A stretch of DNA of 64,000 nucleotides, taken from positions 1-64,000 of the forward strand of contig JAQWRV010000019.1 in the NCBI GenBank assembly GCA_029243545.1. Reading direction: 5' to 3'. The stretch comes from Rhodospirillaceae bacterium (GTDB lineage: Bacteria > Pseudomonadota > Alphaproteobacteria > Rhodospirillales > Rhodospirillaceae). Shown one piece after another: positions 45,143 through 53,727 of this stretch (the first letter of the stretch is position 1; every line of letters begins with the position of its first letter). The notes beneath the pieces are model-generated. The model made no database searches. It was not told the DNA's origin and was given only the letters and a program-made list of their open reading frames with translations. A program made the translations under genes and the position numbers.

Positions 45143-45174
45143 GGGGCGGGGTTTTAACCCCGCCCTCTTTTTTT
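45143..45174 (+). terminator. Strong intrinsic terminator
   Basis: GGGCGGGG stem, short TTTT/AA loop zone, matching CCCCGCCC stem, then a run of seven T after TC. The T run fixes the direction as plus. No recognised plus-strand gene precedes it, since the nearest annotated genes on both sides are on the minus strand. Confidence 0.8.
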
Positions 45175-45254
45175 GTGCCCTTTAGAAAACTATGAATGCC
45201 TACCCGCACCAAGATGAAAGTCATGGTGAAAGCGGTTCGGCGATAGCGACCTAC

Positions 45255-45614
45255 CTAATCCCTGCAGGGCAAAAAATAGACGCTTTCTCTTTCCGCTTTG
45301 GCGTGTAATTCAGCCACCCCAGGGCGGCTATAAACGTCCTGAGTGCGCCAGGCTTCAAAGCTATGGAAACCAGGCCAACGGATGATGGCAACCGCGTGGG
45401 CCTGTTCCGGCCCGAGAAACGTGAATACGGGCTTTGAAAAGCCTATCACCTCTCCACCAAAGTGGTCCGGTTTCAAACTTTGTCCATCGCTGATGGCTTG
45501 GTATTGCTCATAAGCCTCTTGATCCAGCACCGCATGAACCACAAAGACACTCAGGAATGGACCAGCCCAAAGACCATCTGGCACTGATTGCAAGGGCTCG
45601 AACAATGTCGACAT
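45255..45614 (-). CDS. DUF1330 family protein
   Basis: 119 residues. FVVHAVLDQEAYEQYQAISD, FGGEVIGFSKPV and IIRWPGFHSFEAWRTQDVY are typical of the DUF1330 ferredoxin-like fold (small dimeric alpha-beta barrel proteins of unknown catalytic role). No signal peptide. It follows the SDR gene by eight bases on the same strand, so it probably shares its transcript. Confidence 0.75.
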   Translation of the reverse strand: MSTLFEPLQSVPDGLWAGPFLSVFVVHAVLDQEAYEQYQAISDGQSLKPDHFGGEVIGFSKPVFTFLGPEQAHAVAIIRWPGFHSFEAWRTQDVYSRPGVAELHAKAERESVYFLPCRD

Positions 45615-45622
45615 GCGTAATC

Positions 45623-46342
45623 CTACCAGGCAATAGTGTCGCCATTGAACCGGCGATAGCTGCCCGTGTCGGCCATCGAGAAGTTAGCGATCATGCTACG
45701 CATGCCCGCTACACTGTCTGGAATCTCAACTGTCGCACCACCAATTCCCATGCGTGTTTTTACATGGCCTGGGCAGAACGCCATAGCGACAACGTTCTTG
45801 TCCTTCAACTCCTCTGACATGAGCTGTACCGCTTTAGTTACTGCGGTCTTGGACGTGCAATAGCAAAAGGCAGGTGTGACATCTTCCTGAAATGACCCAA
45901 CAGTGCTTGACAGAGTAATGATCTTCTTTTCGGTGCCGGCCAGTACATTGCCGAGAAACTCTTCCGCCATTTTAATCGGCGCAAAGGTATTGGTTCGGAT
46001 CACCTTGTCCCAGACTTCGTAGTCAATGGTGCCAAAATGTTGTGCGCCTAAATGATCTTGGATAGGAACGGGCCCAATAATACCAGCGTTGTTAAGAAGA
46101 ACATCGATTGGCGTTCCTGCGTATTCTTTTGCGATGGCTTCGATGGATCCATGATCCAGCATATCCATTGGCTCAATAGAAACGCTGCCATCAGCCTCGG
46201 CAGTGATGGCGCGAAGTTCAGCTGCTCCCTCCCCCTCAGTATCCCGGCAACAGGCAATCACTGTCCAGCCGTCGCCTGCGTATTGGCGAACAAACTCTAG
46301 GCCGATACCGCGATTGGCACCCGTCACTAAGACTGTCGACAT
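45623..46342 (-). CDS. Short-chain dehydrogenase/reductase, cytoplasmic relative of the SDR array
   Basis: 239 residues. STVLVTGANRGIGLEFVRQY is the TGxxxGIG nucleotide-binding motif; VLLNNAGIIGP, the Ser in ITLSSTVGSF and YCTSK supply the catalytic residues. The C-terminus ends FNGDTIAW, sharing the aromatic tail of the eight tandem SDRs at 51.3-58.0 kb. Unlike seven of those, it starts right at the first strand with no signal peptide. The substrate is unknown. It may be the parent or a moved copy of the array genes. Confidence 0.88.
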   Translation of the reverse strand: MSTVLVTGANRGIGLEFVRQYAGDGWTVIACCRDTEGEGAAELRAITAEADGSVSIEPMDMLDHGSIEAIAKEYAGTPIDVLLNNAGIIGPVPIQDHLGAQHFGTIDYEVWDKVIRTNTFAPIKMAEEFLGNVLAGTEKKIITLSSTVGSFQEDVTPAFCYCTSKTAVTKAVQLMSEELKDKNVVAMAFCPGHVKTRMGIGGATVEIPDSVAGMRSMIANFSMADTGSYRRFNGDTIAW

Positions 46343-46362
46343 AATCTCTCCTTCACCCTTGT

Positions 46363-46445
46363 TTATGAGCCGACGTAAAGTGGCCCATCCATTTGACCGA
46401 GCGCTTCAGCACCATCTTTGGTTATGACAACCAAGTCTTCAAGTC
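46363..46445 (-). pseudogene. C-terminal scrap of an M24-type peptidase
   Basis: Minus-strand frame ending in TAA at 46363-46365 reads LEDLVVITKDGAEALGQMDG then PLYVGS. ED-x-VVIT-x-DGAE-x-L is the characteristic last strand pair of M24 (Xaa-Pro aminopeptidase/creatinase) proteins. An in-frame TGA stands immediately upstream, and the start of the TRAP gene occupies the region beyond, so the rest of the gene has been lost. Confidence 0.55.
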
Positions 46446-46499
46446 ACGAGGCAGGTTTTTTCTTTGCCCGCACCTATGCCGCAGCCTACTGTCATCTCC

Positions 46500-47495
46500 A
46501 TGCGCATACTCTTAGCCCTTACCCTCCTTATCTCGGCATTTTCCGCCACCGCCGACCCCCTAAAAGGCAAAGTCGGGGTTTATTCCTTTCCGGACAGCGT
46601 CTGGTGGGACCAGTGGATGGAATTTCAGTCCAACATTGAGGCCCAGCCCGACGACTTTGAGTTCGAATGGTACATGCTTGGCGAATTGGGCTCAGAACAG
46701 CAGCTCATCACCGGCGCCAGGCGCAACCGCATTCAAATCATCAGCGTCTCGTCACAAGGGATGACGTCTCTGGTGCCCGAAATGGGCGTACTGCTCGCGC
46801 CCTATATGTTTGACAACATTGAAGAGGCCGACTTCGTCCTCGACAACTACCTCGCCGCGCCCATCGCTGGACTGTTTTCCGACCTCGGGCTTGAGGTGCT
46901 TCAATTCACCGAAGTGGGCTGGGGCGTCATCTACACCGTCGACAAACCTATGCTGGAACCTGAAGACCTGCGCGGTCTGACGCTGCGCATATCGCCTACC
47001 ATTATCCTTCAGTCCTTCGTAGAGTCCGTTGGCGCTGATTACGCCGTCATTGAGCTGGGCGAACTCATTCCCGGTTTACAGACCGGCTTGGTCAACGGCG
47101 GGCTCACCAACGCCGTATTCGTTCATAATGTCCTTCTCGGACAGGTCTGCTGTGTCACCCGCCTCAGGGGCATGTACGAGATGGGCGTTAACTTCGCCAA
47201 CAAGGGCTGGCTCAGCCGCGCCACACCCGAACAGGTTCAGGCACTCAAGGACTCTTACACGGACCTCGCATCCATGCGCCGCAGCGTCCGCGCCTATGTG
47301 GAAGACGTTATTGCTGAAGGGGAACCTAACGGCACAACCTACTACGACCTCACACCTGAACAGAGGGACCGCTGGAAACAGGCGTCTTCGTCAGGCCTGC
47401 GACGTATTCTCGATGACACCGGCAGTGAAGGCGCGCGGCTGTATCAACTTCTCCTTGATGGAAAGGCCGCCTACGCCCGCCAAAACGGAGAGTAA
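46500..47495 (+). CDS. TRAP transporter solute-binding protein (DctP family)
   Basis: About 331 residues. An N-terminal signal peptide (ILLALTLLISAFSATA) is followed by the DctP fold: GELGSEQQLITGARRNRIQI, FTEVGWGVIYTVDKPM, EDLRGLTLRISPT and ELGELIPGLQTGLVNGG. The family captures organic acids in the periplasm for the DctQM membrane components. No dctQ or dctM gene is nearby, so this is an orphan solute-binding protein. ATG at 46500 chosen because the signal peptide begins there. Confidence 0.87.
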   Translation: MRILLALTLLISAFSATADPLKGKVGVYSFPDSVWWDQWMEFQSNIEAQPDDFEFEWYMLGELGSEQQLITGARRNRIQIISVSSQGMTSLVPEMGVLLAPYMFDNIEEADFVLDNYLAAPIAGLFSDLGLEVLQFTEVGWGVIYTVDKPMLEPEDLRGLTLRISPTIILQSFVESVGADYAVIELGELIPGLQTGLVNGGLTNAVFVHNVLLGQVCCVTRLRGMYEMGVNFANKGWLSRATPEQVQALKDSYTDLASMRRSVRAYVEDVIAEGEPNGTTYYDLTPEQRDRWKQASSSGLRRILDDTGSEGARLYQLLLDGKAAYARQNGE

Positions 47496-47631
47496 CCGCA
47501 TTCAAACAAAGAGGCGGCCTAGAAACTAAGAGAAGAAACAATCGTTAGCTATCAATCGGCTTCTTTTGGCACTGGCAACAGCTGCCCTCGCGTCAAAATT
47601 TTATCTTGAAGTAATTTCTGAGTCTCAGAGC

Positions 47632-47661
47632 CTAAGTGACTCTAATTGAGTCATTTTTCGG
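47632..47661 (+). repeat. 30-bp repeat, copy 1, with hairpin plus T run
   Basis: Almost identical to 48951-48980: 29 of 30 bases match by eye. It contains the inverted repeat TGACTC / GAGTCA with a five-base loop and then TTTTT, so on the plus strand it reads as a weak intrinsic terminator, which would suit the TRAP gene. It also covers the last codons of the MFS gene on the minus strand. Confidence 0.8.
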
Positions 47662-48874
47662 CATGGACGGGCGCATTGAGAGACGGGTACCGGCTCACCT
47701 CCACAAACACCCTGACACCCGCAAGCAGGACCGCCGACACAACAAAAGGCAGAGCACTGTTGAAGCCGTAGAGCCAGCCCGCTCCTGCGGGGCCGATGGT
47801 GAAGGCCAGCGTGCTGGTGGCGATGATCAAACCCGACACCGCGCCTTGCTCGTGCGGCTCAACGGCAAGCGTGGGCATGGTCATAGCACCCGTTTGAGAC
47901 ATACCAATGCCGACACCAAGTACCGCCATACTCGCGAACAAGATCAACGCTGTGCCGCCCAGGCTGAGGCCAATCATCCCCACAAAAGAAAATATGGTAC
48001 CTGTGCGCACCAGTCGCAGCGCCGGCCATTTCAAGACTTTCACAACGGTAATCTGAGTCATGAAGAAGGTGGCGAATACAGTGAACGCCGCAAATCCTGC
48101 CGTCCGGGCAGTCGTGATCGGGTCCAAGACCAAGCGATCCTGAACCAGGAAACCGAGCGTAATCATGGTCACCGCTAACGGCGTGGCAACACAGAACATG
48201 ACGCAGAGAAGCGGAAACACCCGCGGGTCGCGCGCCTTCAATTGAGGGGTCGGTCCGGCCACTGAGCCTCCCATATGACGCGGCAGCAGCACGGCAACAG
48301 CGATGATCCCGACCACAGTAAAAAGCGGCGTCAGCGCCAAAGCCAGAACGAAGCCGAAACCAGCCAGGAGACCGCCAATGAGAGGCCCGAGAATATTCCC
48401 CAGGCTATAGGCGGCTTGCACAGTCGCGAACCCCGCCACCCGGTCGTTTTCTTCCGTCGAGAACCCTGCCACAGCGGCATAAACCGCCACCAATACCGCC
48501 GCAAGAAACAATCCCAATAGACCGCCGCGGACGATAAGGATCAGCCAGAAGACGACCTCCGACGATACAGCCTCTCTAAGACCCATGTCCGCAAACAGCG
48601 CCATGGACACAAAACACACGAAACCGCCGGACAATCCAATCAACGCCACCAGGCGTGGGCCGTAAGAGTTGACCCGCCGTCCCCACCATGGGCTGACGAG
48701 AAAAGCGACGAACGAGGATGCGGTAACGACGATCCCAGTTTGCAGTTCTGAAAATCCCAGCTCCCGTCCAAGCGGCGGTAAAATAGCGAAGATACTGGCC
48801 TGACCGATGACCATAGCGATCACGGTGACGAACAGAGCCGCGACCCCTGAGGAAATGCCAAATCGGTTTAACAT
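47651..48874 (-). CDS. Major facilitator superfamily transporter
   Basis: 407 residues with 12 predicted membrane segments. The A-like motif region reads SPWWGRRVNSYGPRLVALIG between helices 2 and 3, and a C-motif-like run GPLIGGLLAGFGFVLALAL lies in helix 5, as in drug:H+ antiporters of the DHA1 type. It is likely to act as an inner-membrane exporter. Its last codons and TGA lie within the 30-bp repeat. The neighbouring periplasmic binding-protein gene is on the same strand. Confidence 0.88.
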   Translation of the reverse strand: MLNRFGISSGVAALFVTVIAMVIGQASIFAILPPLGRELGFSELQTGIVVTASSFVAFLVSPWWGRRVNSYGPRLVALIGLSGGFVCFVSMALFADMGLREAVSSEVVFWLILIVRGGLLGLFLAAVLVAVYAAVAGFSTEENDRVAGFATVQAAYSLGNILGPLIGGLLAGFGFVLALALTPLFTVVGIIAVAVLLPRHMGGSVAGPTPQLKARDPRVFPLLCVMFCVATPLAVTMITLGFLVQDRLVLDPITTARTAGFAAFTVFATFFMTQITVVKVLKWPALRLVRTGTIFSFVGMIGLSLGGTALILFASMAVLGVGIGMSQTGAMTMPTLAVEPHEQGAVSGLIIATSTLAFTIGPAGAGWLYGFNSALPFVVSAVLLAGVRVFVEVSRYPSLNAPVHAEK

Positions 48875-48950
48875 TGCTTCGCCAATTTCCCCGTTGTCCT
48901 CATGTCTCTGCGCAATAAAGACAGCTGATACAAAACATTAGATCGTGTCT

Positions 48951-48980
48951 CTAAGTGACTCTAATTGAGTCCTTTTTCGG
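48951..48980 (+). repeat. 30-bp repeat, copy 2
   Basis: Matches copy 1 except at one base (A to C at position 22). That base changes the reading of the minus-strand gene end from TGA in copy 1 to GGA here, so the substrate-binding protein runs three codons further to a TAG. The two copies share both the terminal codons and the reading frame. Confidence 0.8.
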
Positions 48981-50535
48981 TTTTGCGGATGGTGTCATAG
49001 CGGATGAACAGGCCCGGTGCCTCGAAGCCTTCCAGCCCGGCCCGCACGCCGTAATAATCCACCCGGTTATAGAGATAGAGCATGTAAGCCTGCTCATGAT
49101 AACGGCGCATAAGGTCCTTGGTCAGAGCCTCGCGCCGGTCCAGATCAGGCTCGGCCATGGCCGTATCGATCAACGCCTGGTCATCAGCCCGGCACAGCCA
49201 AGGGGTTTTCCATAGGCAACTATGTAGACGCATACCGCGCAACGCGTCCATCTGGGGCGCGATGGGGAAGTCCATCATGAACCCCTGCCCTTTGAACTCA
49301 CCCGTATGCACCGCATTGAAATACTGGGGCAGCGCAAAGGTCTTCAATTCCAGCTGTATGCCAATGACCCGCAGATCCTCAGCCATTTTCTGGTATATGG
49401 CCGGACCATTGGGGATGGAGGTGCCCGGCACCACTTCAAAGACCAGATCAAAGCCATCCGGGTAACCCGCCTCCGCGAGCAGGGCCTTGGCCCGCTCTGG
49501 ATCATAGGGGTAGGGCTCAAGATCAGGGTTAAAACCAAAGGCATCGGGCGTCACAGGCTGGGACGGCGCCGTCGTAGTGCCACTGAGCAGAACTTTGATG
49601 AAGGCCTCGCGGTCGATGGCGTAGTTCATGGCCCGGCGCACGCGCACATCCGTCAAAGGCTCGTTTTCCGGCCCAAAAGCAGGATGCTCGGGATTGAGTA
49701 TGAGGGAAAATAGATAAATCCCCCCGCCCTGCGTTCGCACCCAGGTATGCCCGGCAGCTTCCAATTCCATCATCAGATCGGGGATCGCCCCCAAAATGAT
49801 GTCCAATCGCCCGCTGATGACGCCCTGCACCCGCTGTTGCTGCTCTGGCACCGCATAGACTTCGAGCTTTTTGAAGTACGGCGGCCGCCAGGACTCCTCA
49901 AAGGCTTCAAGACGCACCACCGCCGGCTCCCAGGCCACCACTTTGAAAGGCCCTGTGCCATGAGGCTCACGGGCAAACCCTTCACGCCCCAGCTTGCGCC
50001 AATGGTTCGGCGCGACCATGCGCAGGCTGGCCGCTTCCCGGGGGAACAGGATGCTGGGCACACTGGTGGTAATTTCCACGGTGTAGTCGTCAATGGCCCG
50101 TGCGCCGGCCAAAGTATTCAACATCTGCCCGACCGAGCCCGTCGCAGCTTCGGGGCTCATGAGGTAATCCACCACATTGACCACGGCGTCGGACGTGAAG
50201 CGCTCCCCATTGGAAAACGTCACATCATCCCTCAGCGTGAACTGCCAGGTGTTCGAATTAATGGATTTCCAGGATGTGGCTAGCCACGGCTCAAGCTGGC
50301 CGTCGCTATTGATATAGGTCAGGCCGTCGAATACGGCCGACCAGGTGTAAATCGTGGGCGCATTGAGCGAGGCAAACGGATTACCCAGCATGGCCGGCAG
50401 CCCCAGCACGCCAACGCGGAGCGTATCCGATGGCGCGGCGCCCTGTCCTGCCGTATCGGTGGTTTTGTCATCCCCACAGGCAGTCAAACCCAAAGCAACA
50501 ATAAACCCCAGAATGAGTGTGCGCGGTGCTTTCAT
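48961..50535 (-). CDS. ABC transporter solute-binding lipoprotein (SBP_bac_5 family)
   Basis: About 524 residues from the ATG at 50533-50535. A lipoprotein signal (RTLILGFIVALGLTAC, lipobox LTAC) is followed by the family fold: TLRVGVLGLPAMLGNPFASL, WSAVFDGLTYINSDGQLEPW, LATSWKSINSNTWQFTLRDD and GTGPFKVVAWEP. It should bind a peptide, nickel complex or other oligomeric solute. No permease or ATPase genes are adjacent. The much longer upstream frame is rejected as start because it lacks a signal peptide. Confidence 0.9.
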   Translation of the reverse strand: MKAPRTLILGFIVALGLTACGDDKTTDTAGQGAAPSDTLRVGVLGLPAMLGNPFASLNAPTIYTWSAVFDGLTYINSDGQLEPWLATSWKSINSNTWQFTLRDDVTFSNGERFTSDAVVNVVDYLMSPEAATGSVGQMLNTLAGARAIDDYTVEITTSVPSILFPREAASLRMVAPNHWRKLGREGFAREPHGTGPFKVVAWEPAVVRLEAFEESWRPPYFKKLEVYAVPEQQQRVQGVISGRLDIILGAIPDLMMELEAAGHTWVRTQGGGIYLFSLILNPEHPAFGPENEPLTDVRVRRAMNYAIDREAFIKVLLSGTTTAPSQPVTPDAFGFNPDLEPYPYDPERAKALLAEAGYPDGFDLVFEVVPGTSIPNGPAIYQKMAEDLRVIGIQLELKTFALPQYFNAVHTGEFKGQGFMMDFPIAPQMDALRGMRLHSCLWKTPWLCRADDQALIDTAMAEPDLDRREALTKDLMRRYHEQAYMLYLYNRVDYYGVRAGLEGFEAPGLFIRYDTIRKTEKGLN

Positions 50536-50599
50536 GGGTGCAGCATTCCTGCTGACAGAGAAAATGCAAGGAAAACGCGTTTGCGCTATACTGTGCCCC

Positions 50600-51256
50600 A
50601 TGGAAAACGTCGCCAGCAATCTATACCGCTCCCCCCCTGAAGACCTGAATGGGAATAGTGAATTTCTCATACATGCCTTTCTCCTGCACCGGGACGATGG
50701 TCGAGATGAGGGCAACCTCCTCATCTACAGCGCTGGTCAACTTGAGAATGATGAAGACCACCTCCGCGAACTCGGCGGCATCACACGGCAATATCTCAAT
50801 CACCGGCACGAAGCCGCGTCTCATTGCGATTGGGTGAGCCAAACCTTCGGCTCAAAGCTCATCTGTCATGAAGCGGAACAGCAAGCCATCGCCAAAGTGT
50901 GCACGGTCAGCGAAACTTTTTCCGGCGCGATCGAGCTTCATAGCGATCTCATTGCCATTCCCACGCCCGGCCATTGCGCTGGAAGTACGTGTTTTCTGTG
51001 GGATGGCCCCGACGCCCGCTACCTCTTCACCAGCGACACCATCTATTTCATAAATGGCGATTGGAGGGTGTTCATTGAGCCGGAGAGCGCTGAACAAATG
51101 ATCGAAAGCTTGCGGGTTATTGCCGCACTTGAATTTGATGTGATGCTGCCCTGCCTGTATCAGGGCGATATCTGGCAAATGGGCGTCAGCAAAGCGGAAA
51201 CGGTTGAGCGGATCGACGAGATCATTGGGCGACTACAGAAGGGTGAGTTGAACTAG
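50600..51256 (+). CDS. Metallo-beta-lactamase-fold hydrolase
   Basis: About 218 residues from the ATG at 50600. The canonical HxHxDH motif is not intact at the expected place: the segment reads QYLNHRHEAASHCDWV. AIPTPGHCAGSTCFLWDG carries the later metal His, and LFTSDTIYFINGDWRVFIEP the metal-bridging Asp. A role as hydrolase is plausible for a short, atypical MBL member. Divergent from the solute-binding gene with a 64-base gap that includes TATACT at 50586-50591, a possible -10 box. Confidence 0.7.
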   Translation: MENVASNLYRSPPEDLNGNSEFLIHAFLLHRDDGRDEGNLLIYSAGQLENDEDHLRELGGITRQYLNHRHEAASHCDWVSQTFGSKLICHEAEQQAIAKVCTVSETFSGAIELHSDLIAIPTPGHCAGSTCFLWDGPDARYLFTSDTIYFINGDWRVFIEPESAEQMIESLRVIAALEFDVMLPCLYQGDIWQMGVSKAETVERIDEIIGRLQKGELN

Positions 51257-51322
51257 TCGACCCTTCCCTCGTTCCCTCCACCGCCCTACCATCGCCAGAA
51301 GTAATTCAGGGAATACCTATCC

Positions 51323-52075
51323 ATGTGCTTGCTTCTACTTGGCCTTGCGGCTCTCGCTCTCATAAATCCCGCGACTGCAGACACCGTACTCATTACCGGG
51401 TCGAGCCGGGGGCTGGGGCTGGAAATGGCCAGCCAATATGCAGCCGATGGCTGGGATGTCATCGCCACGGCGCGGTCTCCGGATGATGACGACGCATTGC
51501 AAGCCTTGGCGCGCACTTATGAAAACATCCGCATCGAAACTCTCGATGTCACCGATCACGGCGAAATCGAAGCCGTGGCGGCAAAGCTGCGCGGCACAGC
51601 CATTGATGTGCTGATCAACAACGCCGGTGTTCTCGGCAACCCGGATCAGCAACAGCTTGGTAAGTTGGATTTCTCAGCCGCCGAAATGCTGTTCGCCACC
51701 AACACCTTCGGGCCGCTGAAGATATCCGAAGCCTTTCTTGACCATGTAGCCGCGAGCGACACCAAAAAGATCATGACCATCTCCAGCATTGTCGGCTCCA
51801 TGACCAACACCACCGGCAACATCTACTTCTACCGCGCCAGCAAAACCGCCGTGAATATGATGATGGCCAACTTCGCCGTGGATGCCAAGAAACGTGGCAT
51901 CATCGTCGGCATGATTCACCCCGGTGTGGTTGATACGGATATGTCTGCGCCGTTTAATATTCCCAAGGTAGCGGTGGAAGACAGCGCCACCGGTGTGCGC
52001 AATGTCATCGCCTGGTACACACCGGGAACTTCGGCACAGTTCATGCAATACACCGGCGAACCGATGGCTTGGTAG
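51323..52075 (+). CDS. Exported SDR-family oxidoreductase, array member 1
   Basis: 250 residues. A signal peptide of ~19 residues (hydrophobic LLLLGLAALALI, cleavage near ATA|D) is followed at once by the Rossmann strand TVLITGSSRGLGLEMASQYA. Catalytic motifs: VLINNAGVLG, TISSIVGSM and YRASK. The C-terminus is YTGEPMAW. The family is an NAD(P)-dependent alcohol/ketone oxidoreductase, but the predicted location is the periplasm. First of eight same-strand paralogues. There is no twin-arginine motif. Confidence 0.85.
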   Translation: MCLLLLGLAALALINPATADTVLITGSSRGLGLEMASQYAADGWDVIATARSPDDDDALQALARTYENIRIETLDVTDHGEIEAVAAKLRGTAIDVLINNAGVLGNPDQQQLGKLDFSAAEMLFATNTFGPLKISEAFLDHVAASDTKKIMTISSIVGSMTNTTGNIYFYRASKTAVNMMMANFAVDAKKRGIIVGMIHPGVVDTDMSAPFNIPKVAVEDSATGVRNVIAWYTPGTSAQFMQYTGEPMAW

Positions 52076-52120
52076 TTGTGGCTTGGTAGGTGGATCATGG
52101 TCAATAAGGACAATAAATTA

Positions 52121-52930
52121 ATGAAAAAGAGTCTCTTCGTTTGTTTCGCGCTGATTTTCAGTGTCTCGGCCCACGCTAAAACCGTACTGGTCACCGGCTC
52201 CAACCGTGGCCTCGGACTTGAGTTCGTCAGCCAATACGCAACAGCTGGATGGGATGTCATTGGCACCAGCCGTTCGCCCGATGACGACGCGGACTTGCAA
52301 GCCCTCGCCGCCGCCCATTCCAACATCACCATCGAAGCGCTGGACGTTACAAACCTGAATCAAATCACGGCTCTCGCCAAAAAATACGACGGCACCGCTA
52401 TTGACGTTCTCGTCAACAACGCTGGCATGTATGGAGACCGCCCACGCCAAGCCTGGGGGGCGCTCGACAAAGACCTGTTTGAACAGGTGATGGCGGTCAA
52501 TGTGTTCGGCCCCCTCAAGGTCACGGAAGCCTTCGAAGCCCATGTGGCCGCAAGTGAAGAGAAAAAAGTGACTGTTATCTCCAGCACCGCAGGCTCTATT
52601 GCTTCAGTGGGCCGCGCGTCCACCTCACCCTATTATTCGATAAGCAAAGCGGCAGTGAACATGGCCATGCGCGGTGCCGCCATGCGATTGAAGGAACGCG
52701 GCATCGCCGTCGCCATATTCATGCCTGGTGCGGTTGATACCCGCATGCTGCGCCAAGCCTTCGGTATGGAAAAAGCCGAAGCGGAAGCGACGGAAGATTT
52801 TGATTACCGCGGGTTTAAACCGCTCACCACTGAGCAAAGTATTTCACAAATGATAGCGACAACAGCCGCCCTCACTCTCGACCGTTCCGGCGATTTCCTC
52901 AATTACGATGGCAGCACCATTCCTTGGTAA
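52121..52930 (+). CDS. Exported SDR-family oxidoreductase, array member 2
   Basis: About 269 residues from the ATG at 52121, which has AAGGAC upstream. The signal peptide KKSLFVCFALIFSVSAHA is followed by TVLVTGSNRGLGLEFVSQYA. Catalytic residues: VLVNNAGMYGDRPRQAW, VISSTAGSI and YSISK. The end is LNYDGSTIPW. It resembles member 3 closely (both contain GMYGD-x-x-RQAWG and a DYRG/DYRD line), so this pair arose by duplication. The gene ends overlapping the start of member 3. Confidence 0.87.
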   Translation: MKKSLFVCFALIFSVSAHAKTVLVTGSNRGLGLEFVSQYATAGWDVIGTSRSPDDDADLQALAAAHSNITIEALDVTNLNQITALAKKYDGTAIDVLVNNAGMYGDRPRQAWGALDKDLFEQVMAVNVFGPLKVTEAFEAHVAASEEKKVTVISSTAGSIASVGRASTSPYYSISKAAVNMAMRGAAMRLKERGIAVAIFMPGAVDTRMLRQAFGMEKAEAEATEDFDYRGFKPLTTEQSISQMIATTAALTLDRSGDFLNYDGSTIPW

Positions 52931-53697
52931 CCCCTGAGATACAGAAAACCGTTCTGGTTACCGGTGCAAACCGGGGCGTCGGGCTTCAGTTCGCCACGCA
53001 ATATGCGGCTGTGGGTTGGCGCGTGATTGCCGGGTGCCGTTCTCCCGATCAAGCACAGGACTTACAAACACTCGCGTCAGCAGACTCGTCTATTGCCGTC
53101 GAGACCCTCGACGTGACCAACTCTAATCACATCACTGCGCTGGCCGAAAAGTATAAAGACACGGCGATTGATATTTTGATTAACAATGCGGGAATGTATG
53201 GTGATCTCTCACGCCAGGCGTGGGGTTCACTGGATCATGCTTTGTTTCAGGACATTATGGACGTCAATGTGTTTGGTCCGATAAAAATGTGTGAAGCCTT
53301 TGCGCCACACGTGGTCAACGGACAGGGCAAAAAGATTGTCTCTATCACCAGCTTCCTCGGATCAATCGGATCCGTCAGCAAAACACCAAGCACACCCTTT
53401 TATGCCGCCAGCAAAGCGGCGCTCAACATGGCCATGCGCGGAATCGGCCAACGCCTAAAAGACCAAGGCGTATCTGTGGTCGTGTTCATGCCGGGATTGG
53501 TGGAAACCCGCATGCTGCGCCAAACCTTTGGCCTGGCCCTGGACGAAGCAGAAAAAGCTAAAAACTTCGATTACCGGGACCTCCCAACCATTACGGCATC
53601 AGAAAGTGTTTCGAGCCTGATACCGCTTATCGAAAGCCTGACAGTGGAGACCTCCGGCCGATTCCTAAATTATGACGGCAACGAGATTCCCTGGTAG
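52924..53697 (+). CDS. SDR-family oxidoreductase, array member 3, no signal peptide
   Basis: 257 residues. The best start is a TTG at 52924-52926 inside the last codons of member 2, giving VTPEIQKTVLVTGANRGVGL. No signal peptide is present. Motifs: ILINNAGMYGDLSRQAW, SITSFLGSI and YAASK; the end is LNYDGNEIPW. It might be a cytoplasmic enzyme, or a domain joined to member 2 by frame change, since the stop of member 2 and this start overlap by seven bases. Close relative of member 2. Confidence 0.8.
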   Translation: MVTPEIQKTVLVTGANRGVGLQFATQYAAVGWRVIAGCRSPDQAQDLQTLASADSSIAVETLDVTNSNHITALAEKYKDTAIDILINNAGMYGDLSRQAWGSLDHALFQDIMDVNVFGPIKMCEAFAPHVVNGQGKKIVSITSFLGSIGSVSKTPSTPFYAASKAALNMAMRGIGQRLKDQGVSVVVFMPGLVETRMLRQTFGLALDEAEKAKNFDYRDLPTITASESVSSLIPLIESLTVETSGRFLNYDGNEIPW

Positions 53698-53727
53698 GAT
53701 TGGCCAAACCAACGAAGGGGACACCTC

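Noticed and set aside
48961-50283. Plus-strand frames with histidine-rich translations opposite the MFS and solute-binding genes
   Set aside because: They are codon shadows of GC-rich minus-strand genes, not independent genes.
50536-50724. Longer N-terminus for the solute-binding lipoprotein
   Set aside because: The lipoprotein signal starts at 50535; the upstream residues are not signal-like and overlap the divergent MBL gene.
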